From Carboxylicivirga agarovorans (GTDB lineage: Bacteria; Bacteroidota; Bacteroidia; Bacteroidales; Marinilabiliaceae), in the NCBI RefSeq assembly GCF_050589845.1, contig NZ_JBNGPA010000020.1, forward strand, positions 1-64,000: a stretch of DNA of 64,000 bases, in the 5' to 3' direction. Shown here piece after piece: positions 1 through 8,288 of the stretch (its first letter is position 1; each line of letters begins with the position of its first letter). The position numbers and the translations under genes are program-made. The notes under the pieces are model-generated. The model was not told the origin of the DNA and made no database searches. It was given only the letters and a program-made list of their open reading frames with translations.

Positions 1-507
1 GAAAACTCTTTGAGTTTACAACAGTTCCAACAGCTCATCATTATCATCATGATTTAGCTGTTTGTAGAACTAAAAGTATCTCTTAATTTTAAGCTTCAAT
101 TTGTCCAATAAGTTTTGACGTCAAACACATATCTCAGTATGCCAGCACTATAATTACACTTTATTGGTTGTTGTTTTCATTTATTTTCATTCCCCAAGAA
201 TTGATAAATTCTAACATTACTTTCCGATACGGAAAGTATATAGTGCTATTATTCTGCACATTAAAGCCTAGGTGATACATATAAGATACAAACACTGCAC
301 AATGAATCACAAACAAACACAAATCAAATGTAATCTTTAAGATGATATTCGTGGAAATATTTTCTATACTTTCCATCCAATACTTCATCCCTATCTTGTT
401 CTACATACCTACCCAACACTTTCAAGTCTTCTAATATTTCAATCTTTCCGATTTAATATCGTAATGCAGATACCATCTTACCTAAAAAGTTCTATTTTTA
501 ATCCGTT
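1..507. other. Left-end region without a supported gene
   Basis: Very A/T-rich, with no convincing coding region on either strand. The only sizeable open frame (161-388, minus) has no recognisable features and spans the putative att palindrome at 218-238. If the left boundary is right, bases 1-217 are chromosomal sequence that once followed mnmE, and 239-507 is the non-coding island margin before the first gene. Confidence 0.5.
218..238. other. Putative left attachment site (att)
   Basis: TACTTTCC (218-225) and GGAAAGTA (231-238) form a perfect inverted repeat around a 5-base centre, GATAC, the shape expected of a tyrosine recombinase core site. The left 13 bases are identical and co-oriented to the sequence at the mnmE stop codon (45086-45098). 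Arm-type sites were not identified here. Confidence 0.6.
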
Positions 508-1206
508 ATGATAGTACCATCAATGTCTTCACAGGAATTAGCCAATGAAATCATAAGCGATTTCAAGAATGTTTATACTAAGACAGGCCATATAATGAAG
601 AAAACACATCGCATGGCTTTAAAATCAAGGAAGAAGCATTATCAGCAGATGTTTGAATATAAGTCACCATTAAAAAATGATTGGCTAATATTTGTAAATC
701 ATTACTTAGAAGACCCAATATTTGTTCCAGTTGTATACTACCTTAATGAATATGGAATAAATGGCATTATGATTTCACAGAATCCAGTTAATGACGAATA
801 TTCATACCTGTCAGGTAAAGCTAGAATTCAACAAGACATGTACCATTATACATCGCATTTCCTTGATAGGTACAATCAAAGATTCCTAAATGATGAAGGT
901 CTGTCAAAATTAGACCTGCTAAAGCATTTTATTCAGTGTAATCAAATGGTTCAAGCTAGGACTTATTCAGATAATGACAAGTATAAAGATGGTATTTACG
1001 GTCGTTTTAATCAGGGAATCGGACTTGGATATATGGAAGAACTATCAACAAATAATCTATTTCATTTCAAGACCTTTTTAACAACTGAAATGATATACGA
1101 AAATCAAGATGATTATTTAAAGCAAACAAGCATTGAAGATATTAGCTTGAATAAAGATTTTTGGGGTGAAGTTTATGGACGAAGGAATATTGATTCATTT
1201 GGGTGA
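508..1206 (+). CDS. Hypothetical protein (232 aa), first cargo gene
   Basis: I do not recognise this soluble protein. The first ~50 residues are rich in Lys/Arg/His (TKTGHIMKKTHRM). The middle has a dense His/Tyr/Arg segment around residues 112-130 (YHYTSHFLDRYNQRF) and a later HFKTFLTTEM stretch near residue 190. There is no signal peptide or membrane segment. It stands alone, with more than 200 bases of non-coding sequence on each side. The H..RY..RF pattern could be part of an active site but I cannot tie it to a family. Confidence 0.6.
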   Translation: MIVPSMSSQELANEIISDFKNVYTKTGHIMKKTHRMALKSRKKHYQQMFEYKSPLKNDWLIFVNHYLEDPIFVPVVYYLNEYGINGIMISQNPVNDEYSYLSGKARIQQDMYHYTSHFLDRYNQRFLNDEGLSKLDLLKHFIQCNQMVQARTYSDNDKYKDGIYGRFNQGIGLGYMEELSTNNLFHFKTFLTTEMIYENQDDYLKQTSIEDISLNKDFWGEVYGRRNIDSFG

Positions 1207-1422
1207 CATAAAATAGGATGTTCTAAAGGAAAGGGGCTTGATAACGTAAAGAACTACAACCTAAAGTAAGTAATAGGAAGTTTAGTATCATATGTGTGAC
1301 CGTTTTTTTTCTTTGGACCTAGATTTTTGATTATTCCCTGGTTCAACATCTACCTTTTACCTACCTTGTATACGTCTAATCAATGGTGCACATTCCCACG
1401 CACCAGTTCCAAATTTTAACGT

Positions 1423-1857
1423 ATGAAAACAGTAGATGAAACTATTAAGCATTTACAGCAGCAAGGTGAAGATTCGCAATTTATATTCGTTGCTAACCCT
1501 ACAATTATTGAAGATGTGATATACATAGATGGTCGCAAGGTTGATAATTTGCTTATTCACATAAGACAAGGGGCTTACTTAGTATTGCCACAAATCGTTT
1601 ATTACACATCAATGCTTGATGATGATTCGATGGACTTTATTAGTACAGCTTCGGTTGCAAAGAATTTAATTGGCTACAATAGCGAAGACATCCATCTTGT
1701 CGTTGACCGAAAGATACCCGAAGACCATGGGCTATCGGATATTGTATTACCCAATCAAATAACAAATATGAATCGGTACGTTGAAACCTTGAAAGGCATG
1801 GACTATGAAAAAAGGCGTGAAAATTTCTTTGGTGGGGATATTATTGAATTGGAATAA
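1423..1857 (+). CDS. Hypothetical protein (144 aa)
   Basis: Unknown small acidic protein with no membrane segment. It starts at the ATG after an A/T-rich leader and ends a few bases before a strong hairpin (1863-1892) that probably terminates it. Residues 10-60 read as alternating strand-like segments (FIFVANPTIIEDVIYIDGRKV). The gene is flanked by non-coding sequence, so it looks like a single-gene unit. Confidence 0.6.
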   Translation: MKTVDETIKHLQQQGEDSQFIFVANPTIIEDVIYIDGRKVDNLLIHIRQGAYLVLPQIVYYTSMLDDDSMDFISTASVAKNLIGYNSEDIHLVVDRKIPEDHGLSDIVLPNQITNMNRYVETLKGMDYEKRRENFFGGDIIELE

Positions 1858-1892
1858 AAAAAGGGAAGTAAACTTGATGTGTTTTACTTCCC
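1855..1892. terminator. Bidirectional hairpin terminator
   Basis: GGGAAGTAAA (1863-1872) pairs with TTTACTTCCC (1883-1892) across a short loop. On the minus strand the stem is followed by a run of seven Ts, so it is a good intrinsic terminator for the minus-strand gene at 1973-2548. It also ends the plus-strand gene stopping at 1857. Confidence 0.75.
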
Positions 1893-1972
1893 TGCGATGA
1901 TGTAAATGATTGTTTTCATTTTAGATGTAATATAATTTCAGTTTATTAACAACTTCATGTCCATCATATAGG

Positions 1973-2548
1973 TTAAGTTCTAACCATACAAGTTCCTTCA
2001 CCATAAAGTTGGTTTGCAAGTTCCATTGTTTTATTACTATGACATAGTGAATCGAAATCAATATCTTCAAAATTATTACGAAGAAATGCTTTAGAATATA
2101 ACATTAGCTGTTTCATTGTTCTATCTGCTGCATCTATTTCACCTAGTTCATCACCTTTCTTTTTCCATGAAGTCACTACATTGTCACGATAAAAAATAAT
2201 GTAATCCAAAAGAAATTCAGTTGTACCTGTTATAGCATCATCAACAATGTTCAGTGCTTCAATTCTTTGACCGTGGACAAGGTTTTTATAATAATATTTG
2301 CTTGAAAAAATATCGAATACCATAGGGCTATTGCATTCAGGGCATCGCAAATTATGATTTGCAAAATGACTGTGTGGTATTTCGGTAGTTTCTGAATGGT
2401 TACAATCACCGATATTTAGACACTTAAAATGAACCCTAATTGCACAATCTAAATCAACCTCAGGCTTGTAATTTTTTGGAATTCTTTTAAAAATACTTTT
2501 ATCCATATTCATCTGTTTAATTAATAATGTAATTTTCATTGCAAACAT
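1973..2548 (-). CDS. Hypothetical zinc-binding-like protein (191 aa)
   Basis: The protein has Cys/His clusters suggestive of one zinc site: C45 and C50/H52 (KCLNIGDCNH) and a CPEC pair near residue 74. The rest is mixed helical with no membrane segment. The start could be the first Met or the fourth residue (ATG at 2539, MKITLL). The latter lies exactly within one arm of a 16-bp inverted repeat (2526-2541 / 2570-2585), so translation or transcription is probably controlled there. It is divergent from the XRE regulator and may be controlled by it. Function unknown. Confidence 0.55.
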   Translation of the reverse strand: MFAMKITLLIKQMNMDKSIFKRIPKNYKPEVDLDCAIRVHFKCLNIGDCNHSETTEIPHSHFANHNLRCPECNSPMVFDIFSSKYYYKNLVHGQRIEALNIVDDAITGTTEFLLDYIIFYRDNVVTSWKKKGDELGEIDAADRTMKQLMLYSKAFLRNNFEDIDFDSLCHSNKTMELANQLYGEGTCMVRT

Positions 2549-2585
2549 ATAATGAATATTTCATATAAACAATGAAAATTACATT
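2526..2585. promoter_or_regulatory. 16-bp perfect inverted repeat at the start of the 2548 gene
   Basis: AATGTAATTTTCATTG (2526-2541) is the exact reverse complement of CAATGAAAATTACATT (2570-2585), separated by 28 bases. The first arm covers the likely start codon of the minus-strand gene and the second covers its upstream region. The layout suggests a paired operator or a structured mRNA leader. Confidence 0.55.
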
Positions 2586-2602
2586 TAATATTTCGTAATT
2601 TG

Positions 2603-2630
2603 TTGATATGCACAATTGTGCATATATTTG
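2603..2630 (+). promoter_or_regulatory. Promoter with operator palindrome for the XRE gene
   Basis: TTG (2603-2605) and TATATTTG (2623-2630) match the Bacteroidota -33 and TAnnTTTG -7 elements with 17 bases between them. The spacer is filled by a perfect 20-bp palindrome, ATATGCACAATTGTGCATAT (2606-2625), overlapping the -7 box. An operator in this position fits autorepression by the XRE protein encoded from 2665. Confidence 0.7.
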
Positions 2631-2664
2631 ATGTTGCAATTTAAGAATAATGTAAAATACATTT

Positions 2665-3018
2665 ATGAACTATTTTAAGCAGAATATCAGGCATTTGCGC
2701 TCTAAAAAAGAAATGAACCAAACTCAATTTGCAGAATATATTGGTGTCACGAAACCTAGATATGCTTCATGGGAAATCGGACAAAGTTATCCTCAGATTG
2801 ATGCTTTATTAAGATTAGGTGAATTCTTCGATGTAAGTTTATTTGACCTATTCTTGGTTGAATTTAAAGATGGTTATAAACCATATCCCTTCAACCCAAG
2901 CACAATTATCGAAAAGGGAAGTAAGGGTGAATTAAGTATCGAACAAGTGGAACAACTAACGAAAGTTCGTGATACTATTGAAGGTATACTTACCCAAAAT
3001 GCAGTAGGTGACTTATAA
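2665..3018 (+). CDS. XRE-family helix-turn-helix transcriptional regulator (117 aa)
   Basis: Residues 6-63 form a Cro/CI-type HTH: IRHLRSKKEMNQTQFAEYIG, then KPRYASWEIGQ as the recognition helix region, and PQIDALLRLGEFFDVSLFDL. The remaining ~50 residues form a helical tail that probably dimerises. Its promoter contains a 20-bp palindrome. The HNH nuclease gene follows 9 bases after the stop, so the two are probably co-transcribed, and the regulator likely controls that operon and perhaps the divergent gene ending at 1973. Confidence 0.85.
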   Translation: MNYFKQNIRHLRSKKEMNQTQFAEYIGVTKPRYASWEIGQSYPQIDALLRLGEFFDVSLFDLFLVEFKDGYKPYPFNPSTIIEKGSKGELSIEQVEQLTKVRDTIEGILTQNAVGDL

Positions 3019-3027
3019 AAATAATCT

Positions 3028-3636
3028 ATGTCAACATACAACGAAAAGGCAAAACAAAGCTTCAATACACGCTTACGCTTCTTTAAGTTCAATTGTGCTG
3101 TAAATGAAATGGTTTTTAATAAAGAAAACTTCCTAAGATTTAAATTGGAAGAACAGGAAGCTATTATCGCAATCTACACTGCGCAATACTGTCAATGGTT
3201 GGACAACGACCAATTAAAAGGAATAGGTAAAACTTTGACTGTAGAAGGGGCTTACGAAGCAATAACAGATATTTCCCTTTCTAAAGAAGATGAATCCGAT
3301 TGGTTCGCTGATTACATGGAACAATTTGAAATCAGATACCCTTACAATATTTTTGAAAACCACAGTAAAGCAGATACCTGCGAATATTGCAAAATGACTT
3401 TAGACACAATCAGCAAATTAGCCGACAACCAAAAAATCTTCAAGAAACATTCGACACGTGGGTATACCATGGAAATTGACAGAAAGAAACCAAACCTTGA
3501 ATACACAACGGAAAACTGTGTTCCATGCTGCTACTGGTGCAATAATGCTAAGACTGATGAATTTGATGATGTCGAATTTAAACCAATCGCCCAAGAAATA
3601 CGAAAGGCACTTGAAAGCAGGTTGGATGAAAGTTAG
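3028..3636 (+). CDS. HNH endonuclease-like protein (202 aa)
   Basis: The C-terminal half matches the HNH subfamily with a bound zinc. A CEYC pair lies near residue 117, then TRGYTMEIDRKKP near 145-157, then NCVPCCYWCNNAKTDEF near 163-179. The second Cys pair and the Asn residues are where the family has its zinc ligands and catalytic loop. The N-terminal ~100 residues are helical and unassigned and may supply specificity. It sits 9 bases after an XRE regulator and 85 bases before a UDG-like gene. A role in restriction of foreign DNA is plausible but unproven. Confidence 0.75.
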   Translation: MSTYNEKAKQSFNTRLRFFKFNCAVNEMVFNKENFLRFKLEEQEAIIAIYTAQYCQWLDNDQLKGIGKTLTVEGAYEAITDISLSKEDESDWFADYMEQFEIRYPYNIFENHSKADTCEYCKMTLDTISKLADNQKIFKKHSTRGYTMEIDRKKPNLEYTTENCVPCCYWCNNAKTDEFDDVEFKPIAQEIRKALESRLDES

Positions 3637-3721
3637 CAACTATTAAAACAAACGATGGTTTCACAAACGTATTTCAGTTACATTTGATTAGCTTAGTAAC
3701 TTACTTTAACCCTTAATACAC

Positions 3722-4621
3722 ATGAATCAAGAAGAACTTCTGAAGGAATACACAATTATCGAAAACCGCATATCCGAAGTGGTAGATTTTTTCGCTACCC
3801 ACAAAGAAGAAAAGCCATATAAACAATTTTATAAAGGGATAAGTACACTTCAAAGCCCACTTATTTATAAGCCTGATATTCTATTTGTCGGAATTAATAA
3901 TGGTGATGGTGAATACAAAGAAGCGATGAATAATAACAAGCCTATTCCAGTAAATGCGTGTCTTGATGGTAATGAACCACCAAAAGAAATTAATTGGTTT
4001 AAAGGTGGTAATGCTAGGGGTAGGTTCAGAAAACCAAAAGAATGGGTAAGCCATAATTGGTATCAAAGGGATAAAAAAGTGAACAATCAATTCCCCAAAA
4101 ATATGATTGACTTGCTTTTTGAAATAGCTAAGTTAAAATATCCCGAAGCAAATCATAACTACGATAATATTTCTGTTCCTTTTTGGCATGATGAATTCGG
4201 GGAAAATATCATGTATACAAACCTTTATCCAGTGTCAACTACAGATACTAAAGGTTTGAAAAAGGTTCATCAAGCATTGGCAAAGGAAGCTACTTTAAAA
4301 GATTTATGGAAAACATCTCAAGGCGATGAAAAAGCCATTAATGAATGGGTTGTTAGGAAGTATTTTATCAGTTCAATAAACCATTTGGTAAAGCTTATTG
4401 AACCCAAAGTAATTGTTTGTATGGGTATGGCAGCATTAAATGATTTTACTTACACAGTTCACAAAGGCAAAGAAATAGTACGAACAGAAAGAACCTTTGA
4501 TGAAAAGAAAATTCCAGTTGTTGGTTTTTCAAGAAAAGGAAGTTGGAACAGCAGGATACCTAAAATAGCAAAAGTTATTGCACCGTTTTTAGTTCCTAAC
4601 CAAGTATCATCAACTATTTAA
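3722..4621 (+). CDS. Uracil-DNA glycosylase-like superfamily protein (299 aa)
   Basis: The fold signature is visible: PDILFVGINNGDGEY near residues 52-66 (glycosylase motif 1 position), MYTNLYPVSTTDTKG near 160-175, PKVIVCMGMAALNDF near 232-246 and the terminal GFSRKGSW near 273-280 (motif 2 position, where classical enzymes have HPS or similar). Members excise or bind modified bases. The phosphatase gene starts 4 bases after this stop, so the two are co-transcribed. Given the nuclease-rich island, removal of a modified phage base is a reasonable guess, but substrate and activity cannot be read from the sequence. Confidence 0.65.
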   Translation: MNQEELLKEYTIIENRISEVVDFFATHKEEKPYKQFYKGISTLQSPLIYKPDILFVGINNGDGEYKEAMNNNKPIPVNACLDGNEPPKEINWFKGGNARGRFRKPKEWVSHNWYQRDKKVNNQFPKNMIDLLFEIAKLKYPEANHNYDNISVPFWHDEFGENIMYTNLYPVSTTDTKGLKKVHQALAKEATLKDLWKTSQGDEKAINEWVVRKYFISSINHLVKLIEPKVIVCMGMAALNDFTYTVHKGKEIVRTERTFDEKKIPVVGFSRKGSWNSRIPKIAKVIAPFLVPNQVSSTI

Positions 4622-4625
4622 TCTG

Positions 4626-5291
4626 ATGACAAATAAGTATGTTATATCGGATATTCACGGCTGTTATAACACTTTTAATGAACTGCTTAATAAGATTGGG
4701 CTATCTAAAAGTGATGAATTATTTCTGTTAGGTGATTATATCAACCGTGGGAAGGATAGTAAGAAAGTTGTTGATTACATTATCGACCTTCAGAATCAAG
4801 GGTATAATATCACTGCGTTAAAAGGTAACCATGAAGAAATGGTATTTGATTCATTGGAACTTGAAGATTGGACTTCAGGTGCTAAGGAAACCTTAGAAAG
4901 CTTTGGGATTAATCATTTAAATCAGTTGGATGCGAAGTACCTCAAATGGTTTTCCAAACTAAAGCCAATCCATCAAGATGATGAATTTATCTTCGTTCAT
5001 GCAGGTTTAAATTTTGATGTTAGCAACCCATTTGATGACAAGCGCAGTGCTTGTTGGATTCAGAACTGGTATGGTAGTATTGATTACGATTGGCTTGGTA
5101 ATTGGAAAATCATACACGGTCACGTCCCAATTGAAAAAAGTCAGATTGAAAAAATGATGGAAGGTTTCAATAAAACAAAAGTGCTGAACATTGATAATGG
5201 GTGCTATATGACAGACAAAAAAGGTTATGGAAGCATGGTATGTGTCGATTTAACCAACTTAAAATTAACCTTTCAAGCCAATGTCGGTTAA
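4626..5291 (+). CDS. PPP-family metallophosphatase, PrpA/lambda-phosphatase-like (221 aa)
   Basis: All metal-binding blocks of calcineurin-like phosphatases are present: SDIHGC at residues 8-13, GDYINRGKDS near 36-45, KGNHEEM near 65-71, VHAGL near 122-126 and IIHGHVP near 160-166. The protein should hydrolyse phosphate esters, either protein Ser/Thr phosphate or dinucleoside polyphosphates. Lambda phage and several mobile elements carry such enzymes. It is cytosolic and translationally close to the UDG-like gene upstream. Its last four bases overlap the convergent gene at 5288. Confidence 0.85.
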   Translation: MTNKYVISDIHGCYNTFNELLNKIGLSKSDELFLLGDYINRGKDSKKVVDYIIDLQNQGYNITALKGNHEEMVFDSLELEDWTSGAKETLESFGINHLNQLDAKYLKWFSKLKPIHQDDEFIFVHAGLNFDVSNPFDDKRSACWIQNWYGSIDYDWLGNWKIIHGHVPIEKSQIEKMMEGFNKTKVLNIDNGCYMTDKKGYGSMVCVDLTNLKLTFQANVG

Positions 5292-5581
5292 AGTAAATTC
5301 AACTTATATCCGTTAAGAATTTCGTCCAAATCCTCAACTTCTATAGCTTTGATTTTGTGGCATTTTTTCAAATTTTCAGCTGTCCGTTCTTCTCTGTGTT
5401 TCTTTAATAACAGATAATCTGAATACTTTAGAATATGAATGTGTTTATCATGATTAGGCTGATTGGCTAGTTTATACATCGCACGTGCAGCTAAAAGCAA
5501 AGTATCGAAGAATGTATATTTAAATTCATCTTCACGCACTCGCTTATTCAGCAACACGTATGCACCGACTTTTTTCTTCAT
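5288..5581 (-). CDS. Hypothetical protein (97 aa)
   Basis: Small basic protein with no recognised domain. It is third in a tight minus-strand run (6261 to 5288): spacing to the preceding gene is 3 bases and that gene overlaps its own predecessor. A central ARAMYKLANQPNHDKHIHILKY segment is the most distinctive part. Its stop overlaps the end of the convergent phosphatase gene by four bases, so no terminator separates them. Confidence 0.6.
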   Translation of the reverse strand: MKKKVGAYVLLNKRVREDEFKYTFFDTLLLAARAMYKLANQPNHDKHIHILKYSDYLLLKKHREERTAENLKKCHKIKAIEVEDLDEILNGYKLNLL

Positions 5582-5584
5582 AAT

Positions 5585-5911
5585 TTAGAAAAGTTCTTGA
5601 ATTTTAGGAACTACCCTGTTTTTAAGCACATCATCTTTATCGTAAACCTTTAAAACTATATCATCACGTACAACAGCAAAAAACTGAATGAAGACTTTCT
5701 TCACATCGGGTAATTTCAAACTAGCACGATAAAAGACGTTCATAGTTATATCAAATGAATCAATGTCAACAGTGCGTTCTTCAAGGTCATTATAAACGAC
5801 ACGAATTTGATATGGATGCTGATTTAAATTCCTTTTAAGTGATTCAAGGTCATTTACTTTAAGCTTTGACATCAAATTGGGTAGTATGTTGTTACAGTCT
5901 ATGTACTTCAT
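5585..5911 (-). CDS. Hypothetical protein (108 aa)
   Basis: Unknown small protein, strand-rich in the middle (IRVVYNDLEERTVDIDSFDI), with no membrane segment. Its ATG overlaps the stop of the upstream gene as ATGA, which indicates translational coupling. Together with its two neighbours it forms a three-gene unit of unknown role, divergent from the HNH gene at 6295. Confidence 0.6.
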   Translation of the reverse strand: MKYIDCNNILPNLMSKLKVNDLESLKRNLNQHPYQIRVVYNDLEERTVDIDSFDITMNVFYRASLKLPDVKKVFIQFFAVVRDDIVLKVYDKDDVLKNRVVPKIQELF

Positions 5912-6261
5912 ATCAAAAGCAGTTCAAGCTTTTCAACTGTATTTAAGTAATCACACGCATCTTCATAAGAATAGCTTTTATAAGATGAATGCCTATTTTC
6001 AGATTCACCTTTTGTTATTTCAGCATTGAAATTAATGTCGGTTTCTTCCACCAAGATTACCAGTGCTTGGGCTGCTTCATAAAGGTTATTGAAGTGGACT
6101 TCAGTCAGGTAATCATTAATGCCATACACTGCGATAGTGTAAGGGTAATCTTGGTCCCCCTTATTTAGGCTTCCAGTAATTGTTGTGTATTTCTTTTGCC
6201 CAATATGCCAGGGCTTTGGTGCTGATTCAGATACTTTAACTTTAATTGGCTGTAGTTCCAT
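5908..6261 (-). CDS. Hypothetical protein (117 aa)
   Basis: First gene of a three-gene minus-strand unit. I chose ATG 6261 (MELQPIKVKVSES) because it follows an A-rich leader and leaves room for a promoter between this gene and the divergent HNH gene. An upstream ATG at 6288 would add nine residues. The sequence is beta-rich (YPYTIAVYGINDYLTEVHFNNLYEAAQALVI). The last part resembles the A/V-rich helix seen in the small proteins at 40718 and 41120, but the likeness is weak. Function unknown. Confidence 0.55.
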   Translation of the reverse strand: MELQPIKVKVSESAPKPWHIGQKKYTTITGSLNKGDQDYPYTIAVYGINDYLTEVHFNNLYEAAQALVILVEETDINFNAEITKGESENRHSSYKSYSYEDACDYLNTVEKLELLLI

Positions 6262-6294
6262 GCTGATAATTCTTTTTATATTTATCATTCATTG

Positions 6295-7251
6295 ATGAAA
6301 CATCCTATGATTCCACAGATTATAAAAGATTACCTGCAAGTAATTCGTAATGGCAGCAATGTCAATACATATAAATTGACATGGGCTAAAGCCATAATTG
6401 AAATATGCGTAGAACAGCCTACTATAACGGTTATTTCACTGGAAGAAATAGCCAAGAAAGTCTTCAAGTACTATTGGAATCAAACCATTTACTTCGACTT
6501 ACAGCAAAGTAATAACCCCAATCTTGTACCTGAAATCGTAACTGAAGTAAAGGTTAAAATTGAAGAATACTATAAAACCAAGAAGTCCCGAACACCAATA
6601 CACTTTGAAAAGGTCGAATCGAAAATTGATATTAATACGAAGAAGATTGTTCAAACCTTAAAGTCGGATGTTAGTTGGCGATTTCCTTTGGTTAATAAAC
6701 AACACTTGCCAGTTTATGAATACAAGAAAGGGGAAAACGAATTAACCGTTAATAATGCAGCAGCTTTGGCTGAATATTCTGATATACTATATGAAGCGAT
6801 AAATTACAAATGGACTCAAGTACTGGAAACATTTAATTCAGCACCACGCATTGCAAAGAAGGTTCGCATAATTGACTTTCCCAACATAAAGCGTAAGCCG
6901 TTATCACCTTTCAGACCAGTTCTTGAAATAGAAAACCCTAACCATATATGTTTTATTTGCGGTGAACCAATAGTTGATGAAACACCTGCTATTGACCATG
7001 TGATTCCTTGGTCTTTCCTTTATTCGGATGATATATGGAACTTGGTTTTTACTCATCAAACTTGTAATTCTTCAAAGTCGAACACTATACCAAGTGAAGC
7101 TGATATTGAAAAGCTTGAAGCAAGGAATGTAGGGCTGTTAGAAAAGATGAAAGTCGATGTAAAGTACCATCATAAAAAGGTGTGTGCCGAATTAGAAACA
7201 GCTGTTGACCGTGACTATGTTCGTAAGTTTTGGGTGGCGTGTAGAAGCTAA
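6295..7251 (+). CDS. HNH endonuclease (318 aa)
   Basis: A canonical HNH module lies near residues 217-265: ICFICGEPI gives the first Cys pair, AIDHVIPWSF carries the DH of the catalytic histidine, IWNLV the Asn, and QTCNSSKSN the closing Cys and Asn/Lys. The N-terminal ~200 residues are an unassigned helical/strand region that may recognise DNA. The ATG at 6295 is preferred over the TTG three bases upstream. It is convergent with the radical SAM gene, with only two bases between stops. Restriction of incoming DNA is a likely role; specificity unknown. Confidence 0.8.
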   Translation: MKHPMIPQIIKDYLQVIRNGSNVNTYKLTWAKAIIEICVEQPTITVISLEEIAKKVFKYYWNQTIYFDLQQSNNPNLVPEIVTEVKVKIEEYYKTKKSRTPIHFEKVESKIDINTKKIVQTLKSDVSWRFPLVNKQHLPVYEYKKGENELTVNNAAALAEYSDILYEAINYKWTQVLETFNSAPRIAKKVRIIDFPNIKRKPLSPFRPVLEIENPNHICFICGEPIVDETPAIDHVIPWSFLYSDDIWNLVFTHQTCNSSKSNTIPSEADIEKLEARNVGLLEKMKVDVKYHHKKVCAELETAVDRDYVRKFWVACRS

Positions 7252-7253
7252 TA

Positions 7254-8036
7254 CTAAAACAAAGCAGCTGGTTCTTTCGAAGGTGACTTTGATTTCGAAT
7301 GCAGATTCTTTGCCCAACTTTGGCAGTAAGCATCATTCAATATTCTACGCAGGTTCTTTTTCAGGTAAACCTTGCTAAACTTGTTGATTTCCTCAATCAG
7401 TTTTATTGTTTTAGGGATACTAGGTTCAGGAAGTCCGTGCCTTTTGCTATCAGCACCAATGGAAACCAATTTAGGTTTGCATGATTTAACCAATTCCACC
7501 ATTTCTGATAGGTCAAAATCCATTATTGGCTCAATGGTAACATAGTTTGCAGTTTCAAGCTCCGTTGCACACTTATTCATGTATTTAGCACGTTCCTTTG
7601 GTGTTGGGGCATTGTTCATTATTAATGGTATATACCTGTTTGTTTCAATTGTTCCGCAAAGCACATAATTGTCATTGAAAGGTCTATCCTTAATGATTTC
7701 GTAGAACCTTTTAGGGTTCTTTGTGTGAAACATGTACTTGTTCCTATATCGTTCGCACGTATCAAATGTATCAAGTATCCATTTTTCAGGTACATTATCA
7801 GCGAATACATCTGTATGACTACCAACGAATATAAATTTACCTGCACCTAAGTCAGTGTTGAACGCTTTATGATTCAAACGAAGCTGACTCTGTTCATGTA
7901 CTTTCATGTAGCAATATTTACAGTTGTGCTCACATTCACCGATGATGGTGTTAAAGGTTTCGTCTATGAAGGGGTACATGTGCCCATTTGATTTGTTTAG
8001 TCCCATATTAAATAGTTTTTTGACCATTAAATACAT
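7254..8036 (-). CDS. Radical SAM protein, DUF5131/SPL-like (260 aa)
   Basis: CEHNCKYCY near residues 35-43 is the CxxxCxxC motif that binds the 4Fe-4S cluster and S-adenosylmethionine. FVGSHTDVFADNVPEKW, then HTKNPKRF, CGTIETNRY and TIEPIMDFD follow the order of strands in the phage Gp37/Gp68-like (DUF5131) and spore-photoproduct-lyase-like branch. The substrate is unknown; related proteins occur in phages and mobile elements. ATG 8036 is used; MGLNKSNG at 8006 is an alternative start. No partner gene is obvious. Confidence 0.75.
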   Translation of the reverse strand: MYLMVKKLFNMGLNKSNGHMYPFIDETFNTIIGECEHNCKYCYMKVHEQSQLRLNHKAFNTDLGAGKFIFVGSHTDVFADNVPEKWILDTFDTCERYRNKYMFHTKNPKRFYEIIKDRPFNDNYVLCGTIETNRYIPLIMNNAPTPKERAKYMNKCATELETANYVTIEPIMDFDLSEMVELVKSCKPKLVSIGADSKRHGLPEPSIPKTIKLIEEINKFSKVYLKKNLRRILNDAYCQSWAKNLHSKSKSPSKEPAALF

Positions 8037-8103
8037 GGGAAATCAATAAGGTTTAGTTTTCGGGATATTTATTTTTGGATAAGGGCTGTGAAAGGTGGTT
8101 AAA

Positions 8104-8210
8104 CCCCCACCGAATAATACCCCCTGCTAGCTATAAGGACACAAGTTAAAGAACTATATATAGAAATTACTTATTAGACTTATGTCCTTTAGATGTATTG
8201 TTTGGTGGGG
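8104..8210. repeat. Palindromic intergenic element, copy A (~107 bp)
   Basis: The ends CCCCCACCGAATAATACCCC and GATGTATTGTTTGGTGGGG are imperfect inverted repeats. Inside them AAGGACACAAGTT pairs with GACTTATGTCCTT, leaving a ~30-base A/T loop. Closely related copies lie at 10461-10552 and 17221-17322 in the same orientation. Each copy precedes a run of minus-strand cargo genes. It may be a MITE-like element, a recombination site or a structured RNA. Confidence 0.7.
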
Positions 8211-8288
8211 TAACTGATTACCGAACCATGCTTTCTAAAAAGCTACGACCGCCATATGGTTTATACTAGCGTGTCACCCAATGGCATT

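Noticed and set aside
161..388. 75-residue minus-strand open frame at the left end
   Set aside because: No family features, and it runs through the att palindrome, which makes it a chance frame at the junction.
508..1206. First cargo gene as a relaxase or replication initiator because of its His/Tyr/Arg cluster
   Set aside because: The HxH triad and catalytic tyrosines of relaxases are not arranged correctly; no other mobilisation gene is present.
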